Part shown: positions 1 to 10,168 of the stretch, piece after piece
Numbering within the stretch: position 1 is the first letter of the stretch
Layout of the letters: each line of letters opens with the position of its first letter
Source: Blastococcus sp. TBT05-19
Lineage (GTDB): Bacteria > Actinomycetota > Actinomycetes > Mycobacteriales > Geodermatophilaceae
Assembly: GCF_003319095.1 (NCBI RefSeq)
Contig: NZ_QOHI01000003.1
Coordinates: 248,001-312,000 of the forward strand
Direction of reading: 5' to 3'
DNA length: 64,000 bases
The notes under the pieces: generated by a model
The model's input: the letters and a program-made list of their open reading frames with translations, nothing else
The model's database searches: none
What the model was told of the DNA's origin: nothing
Position numbers and translations under genes: made by a program

Positions 1-1036
1 CGTCGTCAAGGCGCAGGTGAAGACCGGCGGCCGCGGCAAGGCCGGCGGCGTGAAGCTCGCCGACAACCCCGACGACGCCAAGGCGCGCGCCCAGGACATC
101 CTCGGGCTGGACATCAAGGGGCACATCACCCACAAGGTGATGGTGGCCCAGGCCAGCGACATCGCCGAGGAGTACTACTTCTCCTACCTGCTGGACCGCT
201 CCAACCGCACCTTCCTGGCCATGGCCTCGAAGGAGGGCGGCATGGAGATCGAGCAGCTCGCCGTCGAGCGTCCCGAGGCACTCGCCCGCATCGCGATCGA
301 CGCCAGCAAGGGCGTCGACGCCGCGAAGGCCGCCGAGATCGTCGACGCCGCGAACTTCCCGGCCGAGGTGCGTGACCAGGTCATCGCGATCGCGATCCAG
401 CTGTGGGACGTCTTCGCCAAGGAGGACGCCACGCTGGTCGAGGTCAACCCGCTGGCCAAGGCGCCGGACGGCACCGTCCTGGCCCTCGACGCCAAGGTGA
501 CCCTCGACGAGAACGCCGGCTTCCGACAGACCGAGCACGCCGCGCTCGAGGACGCCGCCGCCGCCGACCCGCTCGAGGCGCGCGCCAAGGAGAAGGACCT
601 CAACTACGTCAAGCTCGAGGGCGAGGTCGGGATCATCGGCAACGGTGCCGGCCTGGTCATGAGCACCCTCGACGTCGTCGCGTACGCCGGGGAGGAGTTC
701 GGGGGCGTCAAGCCCGCCAACTTCCTCGACATCGGTGGTGGCGCCTCGGCCGAGGTCATGGCCAACGGCCTGGAGATCATCCTGTCCGACCCGGCCGTGA
801 AGAGCGTGTTCGTCAACGTCTTCGGCGGGATCACCGCCTGCGACGCCGTCGCCAACGGCATCGTCTCCGCGCTGAGCATCCTCGGCGACGAGGCCACCAA
901 GCCCCTGGTCGTCCGGCTCGACGGCAACAACGTCGAGGAGGGCCGGCGGATCCTCGCCGAGGCCAACCACCCCCTGGTGACCGTGGTCGACACGATGGAC
1001 GGCGCCGCGCGTCGCGCCGCCGAGCTCGCCGCCTAA
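1..1036 (+). CDS. sucC: Succinyl-CoA synthetase beta subunit, 5'-truncated
   Basis: This is the beta (ATP-grasp, nucleotide-binding) subunit of succinyl-CoA synthetase, which interconverts succinyl-CoA and succinate with NTP formation in the TCA cycle. The reading frame is open from base 2 and begins inside the conserved [16 protein letters not shown] segment. About 344 residues are visible, so roughly 45 N-terminal residues lie outside the window. Visible hallmarks are VEVNPLA near the middle, the glycine-rich [13 protein letters not shown] segment starting the C-terminal CoA-ligase domain, and [15 protein letters not shown] near the end. sucD follows after 27 bases, the usual sucCD operon. 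The annotation is secure apart from the missing 5' end. Confidence 0.97.
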   Translation, partial: VVKAQVKTGGRGKAGGVKLADNPDDAKARAQDILGLDIKGHITHKVMVAQASDIAEEYYFSYLLDRSNRTFLAMASKEGGMEIEQLAVERPEALARIAIDASKGVDAAKAAEIVDAANFPAEVRDQVIAIAIQLWDVFAKEDATLVEVNPLAKAPDGTVLALDAKVTLDENAGFRQTEHAALEDAAAADPLEARAKEKDLNYVKLEGEVGIIGNGAGLVMSTLDVVAYAGEEFGGVKPANFLDIGGGASAEVMANGLEIILSDPAVKSVFVNVFGGITACDAVANGIVSALSILGDEATKPLVVRLDGNNVEEGRRILAEANHPLVTVVDTMDGAARRAAELAA

Positions 1037-1063
1037 GCGCCCCGAAACGACAGGACTCCAGAG

Positions 1064-1942
1064 ATGTCGATCTTCCTCAACGAGAACAGCAAGGTCATCG
1101 TCCAGGGCATGACCGGCTCCGAGGGCAGCAAGCACACGCAGCGCATGCTCGCCTCCGGCACCGCGATCGTCGGCGGCGTGAACCCCCGCAAGGCCGGTAC
1201 CAGCGTCGACTTCGACGGCACCAGCGTGCCGGTGTTCGGCGGCGTCGCCGACGCCATGAAGGAGACCGGCGCCGACGTCAGCGTCATCTTCGTGCCGCCG
1301 CCGTTCGCCAAGGCCGCCGTCATCGAGGCCGTCGACGCCCAGATCGGGCTCGCCGTCGTCATCACCGAGGGCATCCCGGTGCACGACTCGACCTACTTCT
1401 GGGCGCACGCCCAGGGTGGCTCGACCCGCATCATCGGCCCGAACTGCCCCGGTCTGATCAGCCCCGGGCGCTCGAACGCCGGCATCATCCCGGCCAACAT
1501 CACCAAGCAGGGCAAGATCGGCCTGGTGTCGAAGTCGGGCACGCTGACCTACCAGATGATGTACGAGCTCCGGGACATCGGTTTCTCGACCGCCATCGGC
1601 ATCGGCGGCGACCCGGTCATCGGCACCACGCACATCGACGCGCTCCAGGCGTTCCAGGACGACCCGGAGACCGAGGCCATCGTGATGATCGGTGAGATCG
1701 GTGGCGACGCCGAGGAGCGGGCCGCCGACTTCATCAAGGCCAACGTGACCAAGCCGGTCGTCGGCTACGTCGCGGGCTTCACCGCCCCCGAGGGCAAGAC
1801 GATGGGCCACGCCGGCGCCATCGTCTCCGGCTCCGCCGGAACCGCGCAGGCCAAGCAGGAGGCCCTCGAGGCCGCCGGTGTCCGCGTGGGCAAGACCCCG
1901 TCGGAGACGGCGAAGCTCATGCGCGAGATCGTCGGCGCGTAA
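1064..1942 (+). CDS. sucD: Succinyl-CoA synthetase alpha subunit
   Basis: The alpha subunit binds CoA and carries the phosphohistidine of succinyl-CoA synthetase. The 292-residue protein has the N-terminal CoA-binding fold ([15 protein letters not shown], about residues 11-25), the [11 protein letters not shown] loop near 125-135, and the active-site histidine in [12 protein letters not shown] at residue 249. Its length is standard for the family. It starts at an ATG 27 bases after sucC and is followed at once by a strong hairpin, so sucCD appears to end as a transcript here. The downstream order (Pro-rich membrane protein, DUF6350, purN, purH) is the conserved actinobacterial neighbourhood. 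Confidence 0.98.
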   Translation: MSIFLNENSKVIVQGMTGSEGSKHTQRMLASGTAIVGGVNPRKAGTSVDFDGTSVPVFGGVADAMKETGADVSVIFVPPPFAKAAVIEAVDAQIGLAVVITEGIPVHDSTYFWAHAQGGSTRIIGPNCPGLISPGRSNAGIIPANITKQGKIGLVSKSGTLTYQMMYELRDIGFSTAIGIGGDPVIGTTHIDALQAFQDDPETEAIVMIGEIGGDAEERAADFIKANVTKPVVGYVAGFTAPEGKTMGHAGAIVSGSAGTAQAKQEALEAAGVRVGKTPSETAKLMREIVGA

Positions 1943-1951
1943 GTCCTGACC

Positions 1952-1987
1952 GCTGCCCGGTACCCCGATCTCGGGGTGCCGGGCAGC
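1952..1987 (+). terminator. Intrinsic terminator after sucCD
   Basis: A 17-bp inverted repeat (gctgcccggtaccccga against tcggggtgccgggcagc, with one G-T wobble) begins 10 bases after the sucD stop. There is no long T tract, as is common for high-GC actinobacterial terminators. Confidence 0.75.
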
Positions 1988-2091
1988 GTCGTTCCCGGAC
2001 CCCGGCGGCGACGCGCCGCACCCTGCCGTTGCGGTCGCGCGGCGGCCGCCGTCACGATCATGGGGACCCGAACCGTTCCGGAGGAGAGCCT

Positions 2092-3225
2092 GTGACCGCC
2101 AGCCAGCCCCCGAACCCGCCCGAGGGCGGGCAGCCGCCGCCCGGGGGGCAGCCGCCGGAGGCGCACGGGTCCTCGGCGGCCGGGCAGCAGCCCGGCCCGC
2201 CGCCGCAGGGCGCACCGCACCAGCACGGCGGGCCCCAGCACGGCCAGCCCCCGCAGCCCGGGCAGCCCTATTACGGGCCGCCCCAGCAGTACGGGCAGCC
2301 GCAGCCCTACGGCCAGCAGCAGTACGGCCAGCCCCAGTACGGCCAGCCGCAGTACGGTCAGCCCCCCTACGGTCAGCCCGCGTACGGCCAGCCTGCGTAC
2401 GGGCAGCAGCCCCACCCCGGGCAGCCCTACGGTCAGCCGCCCTACCCGGGCCCGCCCCAGTACGGGCAGCCGCCCTACTACGGGCAGCCCCAGCCGTACG
2501 GCCAGCCGTACTACGGCCAGCCAGGACCCCATCAGCAGGGACCGCAGTTCCAACAGCCGCCCTACGGGGCGCCGAACCCCTACCTCCGCCGGCCCGGCGG
2601 GGGCGCGGAGTTCTCCGTCGACCTCAAGCGGGTCCGGAAGCTCGACTGGGCCGTCGCCGGCGGCGCGCTGCTCTTCCTCGTGCTCGCCCTCCTGCCCTGG
2701 TGGCGCTTCGGGGACGACACCTTCGGCGTGACCTTCAGCGGCTTCGAGGACGGCACGGTCGTCTCGGCCTTCCTGCTCTTCCTGCTCGCAGCCCTGTGGG
2801 CCGTGCTGCCGGGCTTCGTCAAGGCGACGGTGACCTTCCCGCGGGCGGCGGTGACCGTGGGGCTGGCCTCGCTCGGGCTGGTCCTGACGTTCTTCGCCTG
2901 GATGGACACCCTCAGCTACTCGTTCTCGATCTGGGCGCTGCTCGGCTTCCTCACGGCCGTGGCGATCACGGTGGTGGCCGCGCTGGCCCTGCGCCGCGAT
3001 CTGCGGGAGCGGCCCGCCCGGCCGAGCGGGCCGTACGGGCAGCCGGGGCCGGCGCCGTATCCGTATCCCGCTCCACAGCCTCCCGCCCAGCAGCCTCCCG
3101 CCCCGCAGCCTCCCGCCGCCCAGCCGGGGGCCGCGCCGTGGTCGTCGCCGCCGCACCAGGGCCCGGGCCCTTCCGCGGGTCCCGGACCGGCTGCGGAGGG
3201 TGAGCACCCGCGCACGGACACCTGA
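2092..3225 (+). CDS. Pro/Gln/Gly/Tyr-rich four-helix membrane protein (Rv0954-like position)
   Basis: This is a 377-residue protein of unknown biochemical role. I chose the GTG at 2092, which lies just after GGAGGAGAG and gives [10 protein letters not shown]. The first ~165 residues are low complexity, dominated by YGQP units. They are followed by a basic stretch ([10 protein letters not shown]) and four predicted membrane helices between about residues 185 and 305. A second Pro-rich tail ends the protein. Position between sucD and a DUF6350 gene matches M. tuberculosis Rv0954, which I recall being reported as a divisome-associated membrane protein. Equivalence is inferred from synteny and architecture only. 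The repeats could mediate protein-protein contacts or condensation. Confidence 0.8.
   Translation: MTASQPPNPPEGGQPPPGGQPPEAHGSSAAGQQPGPPPQGAPHQHGGPQHGQPPQPGQPYYGPPQQYGQPQPYGQQQYGQPQYGQPQYGQPPYGQPAYGQPAYGQQPHPGQPYGQPPYPGPPQYGQPPYYGQPQPYGQPYYGQPGPHQQGPQFQQPPYGAPNPYLRRPGGGAEFSVDLKRVRKLDWAVAGGALLFLVLALLPWWRFGDDTFGVTFSGFEDGTVVSAFLLFLLAALWAVLPGFVKATVTFPRAAVTVGLASLGLVLTFFAWMDTLSYSFSIWALLGFLTAVAITVVAALALRRDLRERPARPSGPYGQPGPAPYPYPAPQPPAQQPPAPQPPAAQPGAAPWSSPPHQGPGPSAGPGPAAEGEHPRTDT
2275..2530 (+). repeat. Tandem YGQP-coding repeats
   Basis: Within the Pro-rich membrane protein, 9-15-base units of the type tacggtcagccc recur about fifteen times, encoding Tyr-Gly-Gln-Pro with interspersed Gln, Pro and Tyr. 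The array is in frame throughout, so it is a coding low-complexity tract and a likely site of repeat-number variation between strains. Confidence 0.85.
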
Positions 3226-3299
3226 CCCGGGCGGTTCCGCGGAGGGGCGCCCGGCGCGTGCGCCCGGCATCCCCCCGGCGAGCTTGGGAGAGTGGGGGT

Positions 3300-4496
3300 G
3301 TGGTCGCCCTGCTCGCACGCCTGCCCTTCCGGCGGGACGACGGCGAGGTCGCGCGACCGGCGCCGTCGGTCCTGCTGGCCGCCGCCGCCGCGGTGGCCGT
3401 CACAGCCGTCGGGCTGCTCGGGCTGGGGCTCGCCGTCGTCGTCGTCCAGACGCTGGACCCTGTCGGCGGCCTGTCCACCGGGGCCTCGGCGGTGCTCGCG
3501 GCGCGGCTGTGGCTGCTCGCCCAGGGCGCCGAGCTCACCCTGCCCACGGGCCCGCTGGTGCTGGCTCCGCTGCTGCTCACCCTCCTGGTGTCCTGGGGAC
3601 TGTCGTGGGCCGGGCGGGTCTCGGTCCGCGCGCTGGGCGGTGACGACGGCGGCGGCCGGGTCGTGCGGGCGGTCGGGGGCGTGGTCGCGCTGCACGTGGG
3701 GCTGACCCTGCTCGTCGCGCTCCTCGCGGGGGGCGGCGACGTGGGGGTCGGCTGGCTCCGCACCGCCGTCGGACCCCTCGTCCTCGCCCTGCTGGCCGTC
3801 GGGTGGGGTGCGGGCCGGGAGTCGGACCTGCTCGACGTCGTCCTGGACCGGCTCCCCGGCGCGTTCCGGCCGGTCCTGCGCGGCGTGCTCGCCGGGCTGT
3901 TCACCGCCTTCGCCCTGGCGTCGTGCGTGGTGGCCATCGCCCTGGCCGGCGACACCTCCGGGTACGCGGCCGTCTCCGGCTCCCTCGGCGGAGCCGCGGC
4001 CGGGGCGGTGGGGCTCGTCGGGCTGGGCGCCCTGCTCCTCCCGAACGCCTCGCTCGCGGTCCTCGGGCTCGCCGCCGGCCCCGGGTTCTCCGTCGGCACC
4101 GGCACCCTGGTGTCGGTGCACGGGGTGACCCTGGGCCCGGTCCCGGCGCTGCCCCTGCTCGCGGCGCTGCCGGACACCCAGGCGGTGCCGTTGGTCGCCT
4201 TCGCCTCCCAGGTGATCCCGGTCGTGGCCGGGCTGGTGGCGGGGACGACAGTCGGCCGCTGGTTCGGCCACGACGAGGGCGGCTCGGTCAGCGCCGGGCT
4301 CGCCGGCGTGCTCACCGGCGCGCTGCTCGGCGTCGTCGTGGGTCTCCTCGTGTGGGTCGGCGGCGGCACCCTCGGCGACGGCTCCCTCGCCGTGATCGGC
4401 GCCCCCGCGGTCGCCACCGGTATCGCGGTCGCCGCGCAGAGCGGGATCGCGGCGGCGGTGGCCGCCGCCGTCACCCGCTGGCGGGCCCTCGGCTGA
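3300..4496 (+). CDS. DUF6350 multi-pass membrane protein (PerM-like)
   Basis: A strongly hydrophobic protein of about 398 residues with roughly ten predicted membrane helices from residue 25 to the end, broken by short loops rich in Gly, Asp and Arg. Family and position (between the Pro-rich membrane protein and purN) match DUF6350 proteins such as mycobacterial PerM (Rv0955), reported to stabilise the divisome during persistence. The start is uncertain. GTG 3300 follows a GGGAG at 3286-3290 and a GAGAGT box 6 bases upstream. An in-frame upstream ATG at 3258 would add 14 residues that do not look like part of a membrane protein. Function here is inferred from synteny. Confidence 0.78.
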   Translation: MVALLARLPFRRDDGEVARPAPSVLLAAAAAVAVTAVGLLGLGLAVVVVQTLDPVGGLSTGASAVLAARLWLLAQGAELTLPTGPLVLAPLLLTLLVSWGLSWAGRVSVRALGGDDGGGRVVRAVGGVVALHVGLTLLVALLAGGGDVGVGWLRTAVGPLVLALLAVGWGAGRESDLLDVVLDRLPGAFRPVLRGVLAGLFTAFALASCVVAIALAGDTSGYAAVSGSLGGAAAGAVGLVGLGALLLPNASLAVLGLAAGPGFSVGTGTLVSVHGVTLGPVPALPLLAALPDTQAVPLVAFASQVIPVVAGLVAGTTVGRWFGHDEGGSVSAGLAGVLTGALLGVVVGLLVWVGGGTLGDGSLAVIGAPAVATGIAVAAQSGIAAAVAAAVTRWRALG

Positions 4497-4540
4497 GCCG
4501 CCTCCGAGCCCCTGCGAGGGGGCCGAGGATCGGCAGCCCC

Positions 4541-4546
4541 TACTGT
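4541..4546 (+). promoter_or_regulatory. Leaderless -10 box for purN (TACTGT)
   Basis: TACTGT lies 7 bases before the purN GTG with no ribosome binding site between them, which predicts transcription starting at or next to the start codon. Confidence 0.55.
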
Positions 4547-4553
4547 CGGGGCC

Positions 4554-5174
4554 GTGGCTGCGGGCGGGGGAGAGACAGCAGACGAGCCTGCCCCGCGGGC
4601 GCGCGTCGTCGTCCTGCTGTCGGGTACCGGTTCGCTGTGCGCCGCCCTGCTCGCCGCGACCGACGACCCCGCCTACCCGGCCACGGTCGTCGCCGTGGGC
4701 GCTGACCGGGACGCCCCGGGCTTGGAGCACGCGCGCCGCCGGGGTCTCCCCACGTTCGTGTGCGCGCTCGGCGAGCTCACCGACCGGGCCGCCTGGGACC
4801 GCGCGCTGGCCGAGCGGATCGCCGAGTTCGAGCCCGACCTGGTCGTCTCGGCCGGCTTCATGAAGATCGTCGGACCGGCGGTGCTGGACCGGTTCGAGGG
4901 CAGGCTGATCAACACCCACCCGGCGCTGCTGCCGCTGTTCCCCGGCGCGCACGCCGTGCGGGACGCCCTCGAGGCCGGGGCCGGCGTGACGGGCTCGACG
5001 GTGCACCTGGTCGACGCCGGCGTCGACACCGGCCCGGTGCTCGCCCAGCGCGAGGTCCCGGTCCTGCCCGGTGACGACGAGGCCAGCCTGCACGAACGGA
5101 TCAAGGACGTGGAGCGAGAGCTCCTGGTGGAGACGGTGGCGGCCTTCGTCACCCGGACGAGGAAGAGCCCCTGA
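4554..5174 (+). CDS. purN: Phosphoribosylglycinamide formyltransferase
   Basis: This is GAR transformylase, the third step of de novo purine synthesis, which transfers the formyl group of 10-formyl-THF to glycinamide ribonucleotide. The 206-residue protein has the [13 protein letters not shown] phosphate-binding start (residues 21-33), the catalytic Asn120 and His122 in [11 protein letters not shown], and the catalytic Asp158 in DAGVDTGP. The short Ala/Gly-rich N-terminal extension is common in actinobacteria. The GTG start sits 7 bases after a TACTGT box and lacks a Shine-Dalgarno sequence. The stop overlaps the purH start by one base, so the two genes are translationally coupled. Confidence 0.97.
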   Translation: MAAGGGETADEPAPRARVVVLLSGTGSLCAALLAATDDPAYPATVVAVGADRDAPGLEHARRRGLPTFVCALGELTDRAAWDRALAERIAEFEPDLVVSAGFMKIVGPAVLDRFEGRLINTHPALLPLFPGAHAVRDALEAGAGVTGSTVHLVDAGVDTGPVLAQREVPVLPGDDEASLHERIKDVERELLVETVAAFVTRTRKSP

Positions 5175-6727
5175 TGAGCGAGCGCACCCCCATCCGTCGT
5201 GCCCTGCTGGGCGTCTACGACAAGACCGGGATCGAGGAATTGGCCCGCGGGCTGGCCGCGGCCGGTGTCGAGCTGGTGAGCACCGGGGCCACCGCCCGCC
5301 GCATCGCCGACGCCGGGGTGCCCGTCACGCCGGTCGAGCAGGTCACCGGCTTCCCCGAGTGCCTGGACGGCCGCGTGAAGACGCTGCACCCGGCGGTGCA
5401 CGCCGGCATCCTCGCCGACCGGCGCAAGCCCGAGCACGTGGCCCAGCTCGACGAGCTCGGCATCTCCGCCTTCGACCTCGTCGTGGTGAACCTCTACCCG
5501 TTCACCGAGACGGTCGCCTCGGGCGCCTCGCCGGACGAGTGCGTCGAGCAGATCGACATCGGCGGACCCGCGATGGTGCGCGCCGCGGCGAAGAACCACC
5601 CCTCCGTCGCCGTCGTCGTCGACCCCGGTCGCTACGACGACGTCCTCGCCGCCGTCTCGGCCGGCGGGTTCACGCTCGCCGGGCGGCAGAAGCTGGCCGC
5701 CGCCGCGTTCCGGCACACGGCGAGCTACGACATCGCCGTCGCCTCGTGGATGGGCAGCGTGCTCGCCCCCGACGAGGGCACCGCCTTCCCGGAGTGGGTG
5801 GGCGCGAGCTGGGAGCGCGCCGACGTGCTGCGCTACGGGGAGAACCCGCACCAGCAGGCCGCGCTGTACCGCGGTGGGGCGCTGCCGGGCCTGGCGCACG
5901 CCGAGCAGCTGCACGGCAAGGCCATGTCCTACAACAACTACGTCGACACCGACGCCGCGTGGCGGGCGGCGCACGACCACGACGAGCCGACCGTCGCGAT
6001 CATCAAGCACGCCAACCCGTGCGGGATCGCCGTCGGTGCCGACATCGCCGCCGCGCACCGCAAGGCGCACGCGTGCGACCCGCTGTCGGCCTTCGGTGGC
6101 GTGATCGCGGCCAACCGCGAGGTCGACCTGACCATGGCCGAGCAGGTTTCCGAGGTGTTCACCGAGGTGGTCGTCGCGCCGTCCTTCACCGAGGACGCGC
6201 TGCAGGTCCTCACCGGGAAGAAGAACGTCCGCCTGCTGCGGCTGCAGCACGCCCCCGCGGGCGGGGCCGAGATCCGGCCGATCGGCGGCGGGCTGCTGAT
6301 GCAGTCGGTCGACCGCATCGACGCCGAGGGCGACGACCCGACGACCTGGACGCTCGCCACCGGTGAGCCGCTCGACGCCGCCGGCCTCGACGACCTGGTG
6401 TTCGCCTGGCGGGCGGTCCGCGCGGTCAAGAGCAACGCCATCCTGCTGGCCCACGACCGGGCCACCGTGGGCGTGGGCATGGGGCAGGTCAACCGGGTCG
6501 ACTCGGCGCGGCTGGCCGTGTCCCGGGCGGGGGAGCGGGCCGCCGGGTCCGTCGCCGCGTCCGACGCCTTCTTCCCGTTCGCCGACGGCCTGCAGGTGCT
6601 GCTCGACGCCGGTGTCCGCGCCGTGGTCCAGCCCGGCGGCTCGGTGCGGGACGAGGAGGTCGTCGCCGCCGCGGCGGCGGCCGGTGCGTCGCTGTACCTG
6701 ACCGGCACCCGCCACTTCGCGCACTGA
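5174..6727 (+). CDS. purH: Bifunctional AICAR transformylase / IMP cyclohydrolase
   Basis: PurH performs the last two steps of IMP synthesis: formylation of AICAR with 10-formyl-THF, then ring closure. The 517-residue protein has the N-terminal MGS-like cyclohydrolase domain ([14 protein letters not shown] and [16 protein letters not shown], residues 35-85). The C-terminal transformylase domain carries the KHANPCG signature (Lys278, His279). Length is normal for the family. It overlaps purN by one base upstream and the pentapeptide-repeat gene by one base downstream (TGATG both times), so all three are likely made from one transcript starting at the purN promoter. Confidence 0.98.
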   Translation: MSERTPIRRALLGVYDKTGIEELARGLAAAGVELVSTGATARRIADAGVPVTPVEQVTGFPECLDGRVKTLHPAVHAGILADRRKPEHVAQLDELGISAFDLVVVNLYPFTETVASGASPDECVEQIDIGGPAMVRAAAKNHPSVAVVVDPGRYDDVLAAVSAGGFTLAGRQKLAAAAFRHTASYDIAVASWMGSVLAPDEGTAFPEWVGASWERADVLRYGENPHQQAALYRGGALPGLAHAEQLHGKAMSYNNYVDTDAAWRAAHDHDEPTVAIIKHANPCGIAVGADIAAAHRKAHACDPLSAFGGVIAANREVDLTMAEQVSEVFTEVVVAPSFTEDALQVLTGKKNVRLLRLQHAPAGGAEIRPIGGGLLMQSVDRIDAEGDDPTTWTLATGEPLDAAGLDDLVFAWRAVRAVKSNAILLAHDRATVGVGMGQVNRVDSARLAVSRAGERAAGSVAASDAFFPFADGLQVLLDAGVRAVVQPGGSVRDEEVVAAAAAAGASLYLTGTRHFAH

Positions 6728-7359
6728 TGCGGGGGACGCGTCCCCACGTCGGCCCGCCCGAGGCGGGCACCGAGGTCGAGGGGGCGGACTTCGCCCGCGT
6801 CGACTGGTGGGGTGCCGAGCTCGACGGCGTGACCTTCGTCCGCTGCCGGTTCGACGACGCCGGCCTCGAGGAGCTGGTCACCCGGCGCTGCGTGTTCGAG
6901 AACTGCGTGCTCACCGGCGTCCGCATGGCCGGTGCGCGGCACCTGGGCTCGGCCTTCCTGTCCTGCCGGTTCGACCGGGCGCGGCTGATCGACGTCACCT
7001 GGGACGGTTGCAAGCTGACCGGTTCGCACTTCCCGGGCGCGCACCTGCGGCCCATGACGGCGACCGAGTGCGACTGGAGCTTCACCTCGCTGCGCGGCGC
7101 GGACCTGTCCGGGCTCGACCTCTCCCGTCAGCGGTTCCGCGACGCCGACCTGACCGACGCCGACCTGCGCGAGTGCGACCTCACCGGAGCGGCGCTGGAC
7201 CGGGCGCGGTTGCAGAGCACCATGCTGCGCGGCGCGGACCTGCGGGGCGCCTCGACCGACGGGATCAACTGGCGGGGGTTCGAGCTCACCGGCGTACGGC
7301 TCGACCTCGCCCAGGCGGTGCAGTTCAGCAGCGCGCACGGGGCCCTGGTCGGCGACTGA
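6727..7359 (+). CDS. Pentapeptide-repeat protein
   Basis: A 210-residue protein made largely of A(D/N)Lxx-type pentapeptides, clearest at residues 120-165 (LRGADLSGLDL, RDADLTDADL) with looser units before and after. Such repeats form a right-handed quadrilateral beta helix. Some members (MfpA, Qnr) mimic DNA and bind gyrase, but most have no known role, and nothing here identifies a partner. It has no signal peptide or membrane helix. It overlaps purH by one base, so it is co-expressed with purine synthesis, and ends 3 bases before the stop of the convergent minus-strand gene. Confidence 0.88.
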   Translation: MRGTRPHVGPPEAGTEVEGADFARVDWWGAELDGVTFVRCRFDDAGLEELVTRRCVFENCVLTGVRMAGARHLGSAFLSCRFDRARLIDVTWDGCKLTGSHFPGAHLRPMTATECDWSFTSLRGADLSGLDLSRQRFRDADLTDADLRECDLTGAALDRARLQSTMLRGADLRGASTDGINWRGFELTGVRLDLAQAVQFSSAHGALVGD

Positions 7360-7362
7360 CCC

Positions 7363-7890
7363 TCAGCCCTTGCGCGGGCCGGTGAGCACGGCCTTCGCGG
7401 CGCCGAGGACACCGCACACGGCGACGGCGATGCCGCACCAGAAACCGGCGTCGAAGAAGCCCAGGTCGAATCCGGCCGCCACGAGCGGCACCAGCACGGC
7501 CCACACGACCAACCCGCTCACTGCGAGCGCGACCAGGCCCCCGGTGCGGTGGCTGCGCGACGGCATCAGCATGCGCACGCCGAGCGCGAAGAGCAGCACC
7601 CCGCCGAGCACGATCACGAGCGGCTGCCACAACCCGGTGTCCACCACGTCCGACAGGCCGGAGAATCCCCGGCGCATCAGGTCCAGCCCGGTCGCGTCGC
7701 CGTCGGCCAGCCAGGGCAGCACGAGGCTCAGCAGCGCGGCGGTGCCGGCCAGCAGGAGGAGCAGACCGGCCACGGGGTCCGGGCGGCGGAGCACCGGCCG
7801 GCCGGTGGACCAGGCCGGCGCCGTCGCGGCGCCGGTCGGTGACGCGTAGGACATCTCGGTCGTGGCGGGTTCCCGATCGCGTTCGCTCAT
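7363..7890 (-). CDS. Small four-helix membrane protein, unknown function
   Basis: A 175-residue protein not recognised beyond its topology: a polar N-terminus of about 40 residues and four hydrophobic segments (about 41-62, 90-108, 118-140 and 147-165), ending in a basic TGPRKG tail. The ATG at 7890 is preceded on its strand by GGAGG at good spacing, so this gene has a leadered start unlike several neighbours. It is convergent with the pentapeptide gene (3-base gap) and divergent from folD. The layout resembles small actinobacterial membrane proteins of unassigned DUFs. Confidence 0.75.
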   Translation of the reverse strand: MSERDREPATTEMSYASPTGAATAPAWSTGRPVLRRPDPVAGLLLLLAGTAALLSLVLPWLADGDATGLDLMRRGFSGLSDVVDTGLWQPLVIVLGGVLLFALGVRMLMPSRSHRTGGLVALAVSGLVVWAVLVPLVAAGFDLGFFDAGFWCGIAVAVCGVLGAAKAVLTGPRKG

Positions 7891-7949
7891 CGCGGCGCAC
7901 CTCCTGCCCGGAGCCTAGGACCGCGACCCCGTCCGCGGGTCGGCTCGGG

Positions 7950-7955
7950 CAGACT
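7950..7955 (+). promoter_or_regulatory. Possible leaderless -10 box for folD (CAGACT)
   Basis: CAGACT lies 6 bases before the folD GTG. It matches the second and sixth positions of the TAnnnT pattern seen repeatedly in this window but lacks the first T, so it is a weaker call. Confidence 0.35.
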
Positions 7956-7961
7956 GTCGGC

Positions 7962-8828
7962 GTGCCCGCGACGACTCTGGACGGCAAGGCCACCGCGGCG
8001 GCGATCCGCGCCGAGCTGACCGAGCGGGTGGCCGCGTCCACCGCGGCGGGGCACCGACCCGGGCTCGGCACGCTCCTCGTCGGCGACGACCCGGGCAGCC
8101 GCTGGTACGTCAACGCGAAGCACTCCGACTGCGCCCAGGTCGGCATCGCCAGCATCCAGCGCGAGCTGCCCGCCGACGCGACCGAGGCCGACGTGCTCGA
8201 CGTCGTCGCCGAGCTCAACGCCGACGAGAGCTGCACCGGTTACATCGTGCAGCTGCCGCTGCCGCGGCACATCGACGAGGCGCGCGTGCTCGAGGCGATG
8301 GACCCGGCCAAGGACGCCGACGGGCTCCACCCGGTCAACCTCGGCCGGCTGGTGCTGAACGTGCCCGGGCCGCTGCCGTGCACCCCGGTGGGCATCGTCG
8401 AGCTCCTGCGCCGCCACGACGTCCCGATCGCCGGGGCCGAGGTGGTGGTCGTCGGCCGCGGGATCACCGTCGGGCGCCCGCTGGGCCTGCTGCTCACCCG
8501 GCGCACGGAGAACGCGACCGTCACCCTCTGCCACACCGGCACCCGCGACCTGGCCGCGCACGTGCGGAACGCCGACGTCGTCGTCGCCGCGGCCGGTGTG
8601 CCGGGGCTGATCACCGGCGCGATGGTCAAGCCCGGCGCCGCCGTCCTCGACGTCGGCGTGAGCCGGGTCGACGGGAGGATCGCCGGCGACGTCGCCGCCG
8701 ACGTCGTGGACGTGGCCGGTCACGTGGCGCCCAACCCCGGGGGAGTGGGGCCGATGACCCGGGCGATGCTGCTGCAGAACGTGGTGCTGGCGGCCGAGCA
8801 GGCAGCCGCGGGCGGCCGGGCCGCGTGA
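7962..8828 (+). CDS. folD: Methylenetetrahydrofolate dehydrogenase / methenyl-THF cyclohydrolase
   Basis: FolD interconverts 5,10-methylene-THF and 10-formyl-THF, feeding one-carbon units to PurN and PurH encoded 3 kb upstream. With the GTG at 7962 the protein is 288 residues ([15 protein letters not shown]), the family length. The catalytic YVNAK motif is near residue 52, the DADGLHPVN segment near 118, PCTPVG near 140, and the nucleotide-binding GRGITVGRP near 164. The last is the usual actinobacterial variant. Its stop overlaps the GTG of the DUF3017 gene. The same folD-DUF3017 pair occurs in mycobacteria. Confidence 0.97.
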   Translation: MPATTLDGKATAAAIRAELTERVAASTAAGHRPGLGTLLVGDDPGSRWYVNAKHSDCAQVGIASIQRELPADATEADVLDVVAELNADESCTGYIVQLPLPRHIDEARVLEAMDPAKDADGLHPVNLGRLVLNVPGPLPCTPVGIVELLRRHDVPIAGAEVVVVGRGITVGRPLGLLLTRRTENATVTLCHTGTRDLAAHVRNADVVVAAAGVPGLITGAMVKPGAAVLDVGVSRVDGRIAGDVAADVVDVAGHVAPNPGGVGPMTRAMLLQNVVLAAEQAAAGGRAA

Positions 8829-9130
8829 CCGTGACCCGCCCGCCGCTCTACGTCCGCCGGCCCTTCCTCGCCGGGCTGGTCCGCCAGGCGCCGCTGCTGG
8901 CCGTGCTCGTGGCGGTGGGTATCGGGCTGCTGCTGGTCACCTTCGAGCACTGGCGGATCGGTCTGGTGGTCGTCGGCCTCTCGATGGTGGGGGCCGCGCT
9001 GCTCCGGCTGCTGCTCCCCGTGCGGCGGGTCGGCTTCCTCGCCGTCCGCAGCCGGGCCGTGGACGTCGTCCTGCTCGCGGTGGCCGGGCTCGTGCTGACC
9101 GGGGTCGCGCTGGCCATCCCCGCCGCGTGA
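8825..9130 (+). CDS. DUF3017 membrane protein
   Basis: A 101-residue protein with three hydrophobic segments (about residues 16-36, 41-60 and 76-97), matching the small DUF3017 membrane family that accompanies folD in actinobacteria. The GTG at 8825 overlaps the folD stop as GTGA. An alternative GTG at 8831 would only drop two residues. No function is known for the family. Co-translation with folD is the only functional hint. Confidence 0.82.
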   Translation: MTVTRPPLYVRRPFLAGLVRQAPLLAVLVAVGIGLLLVTFEHWRIGLVVVGLSMVGAALLRLLLPVRRVGFLAVRSRAVDVVLLAVAGLVLTGVALAIPAA

Positions 9131-9160
9131 CCCCCGGCAGCGCCGGGAGCGGGTGAGCGC

Positions 9161-9166
9161 TAGGTT
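9161..9166 (+). promoter_or_regulatory. Leaderless -10 box for mdh (TAGGTT)
   Basis: TAGGTT sits 7 bases before the ATG at 9174 with no Shine-Dalgarno between them. This favours 9174 over the upstream in-frame GTG at 9153. Confidence 0.55.
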
Positions 9167-9173
9167 GGCGGCC

Positions 9174-10127
9174 ATGGCAGCGCAGCCCAGAAACGGCAAG
9201 GTGACCGTCGTCGGCGCCGGGTTCTACGGCTCCACCACCGCACTCCGCCTCGCGGAGTACGACATCTTCGAGACCGTGGTCCTCACCGACATCGTGGAGG
9301 GCAAGCCCGAGGGCCTGGCCCTCGACATGAACCAGTCCCGGCCCATCGAGGGTTTCGAGACCCGGGTCGTCGGCGTCGGGGGCGGGTCCTACGAGGGCAC
9401 CGAGGGGTCCGACGTCGTCGTCGTGACCGCCGGTCTGCCGCGCAAGCCCGGCATGAGCCGCATGGACCTCATCGAGACCAACGCCGGCATCGTCCGGCAG
9501 GTCTCGGAGAACATCGCGAAGACCTCGCCCGACGCCGTCGTCATCGTCGTCTCCAACCCCCTGGACGAGATGACCGCGCTCGCGCAGCTGGCCACGCAGT
9601 TCCCGAAGGGCCGCGTCATGGGCCAGGCCGGGATGCTGGACTCCGCCCGCTTCACCAACAACGTGGCCGAGGAGCTCGGCGTCCCGGTGTCGTCGGTGCG
9701 CACGCTGACCCTGGGCTCGCACGGCGACACGATGGTCCCCGTGCCCTCCCGGTGCACGGTCGACGGCAAGCCGCTGGCCGACGTGCTGGCGAAGGACCGC
9801 ATCGACCACCTCGTCGACCGCACCCGCAACGGCGGGGCCGAGGTCGTGGCCCTGCTCAAGACCGGCTCGGCGTACTACGCCCCGTCGGCCGCCGCGGCCC
9901 GCATGGCGAAGGCCGTGATCCAGGACTCGGGCGCGGTCATGCCGGTCTGCGCGTGGGTGGACGGCGAGTACGGCATCACCGGCGTCTACCTGGGGGTCGA
10001 GGCCGAGATCGGCAGAGAAGGAGTGCGGAAGGTCGTCGAGAGCGACCTCTCCGAGAGCGAGCTGGCCGGGCTGCACGAAGCAGCCGAGGCCGTGCGCGCC
10101 AAGCAGGCTGACGTAGCCGACCTCTGA
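9174..10127 (+). CDS. mdh: Malate dehydrogenase (LDH-like type)
   Basis: NAD-dependent malate dehydrogenase of the TCA cycle, 317 residues. The Rossmann start [17 protein letters not shown] is at about residues 10-26. The active-site loop LPRKPGMSR carries the arginines that select dicarboxylic acids over lactate. The catalytic histidine lies in [10 protein letters not shown]. These features place it in the lactate-dehydrogenase-like MDH group rather than the cytosolic/mitochondrial type common in many actinobacteria. I used ATG 9174 because of the TAGGTT box 7 bases upstream. icd follows 41 bases later and is probably co-transcribed. Confidence 0.95.
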   Translation: MAAQPRNGKVTVVGAGFYGSTTALRLAEYDIFETVVLTDIVEGKPEGLALDMNQSRPIEGFETRVVGVGGGSYEGTEGSDVVVVTAGLPRKPGMSRMDLIETNAGIVRQVSENIAKTSPDAVVIVVSNPLDEMTALAQLATQFPKGRVMGQAGMLDSARFTNNVAEELGVPVSSVRTLTLGSHGDTMVPVPSRCTVDGKPLADVLAKDRIDHLVDRTRNGGAEVVALLKTGSAYYAPSAAAARMAKAVIQDSGAVMPVCAWVDGEYGITGVYLGVEAEIGREGVRKVVESDLSESELAGLHEAAEAVRAKQADVADL

Positions 10128-10168
10128 GCGAACGCTCGGAGCCGCAAGCAGAGAGAAGGAACGCGCAC

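Noticed and set aside
2275..2530. CRISPR-like short tandem repeats
   Set aside because: The units are 9-15 bases, contiguous, in frame and encode YGQP. There are no spacers of constant length and no cas genes.
2916..5093. Long open frames opposite known genes, for example minus 2916-5093, plus 33054-36692 (over 1200 codons) and minus 60557-63931
   Set aside because: They lie antisense or out of frame to well-supported genes, are dominated by Arg, Ala, Gly, Pro and Asp as expected from GC-rich third positions, and contain no recognisable domains.
8458..8484. FolD nucleotide motif GRGITVGRP instead of GRSxxVGxP
   Set aside because: This is the ordinary actinobacterial form of the motif as I know it from mycobacterial FolD, not a defect.
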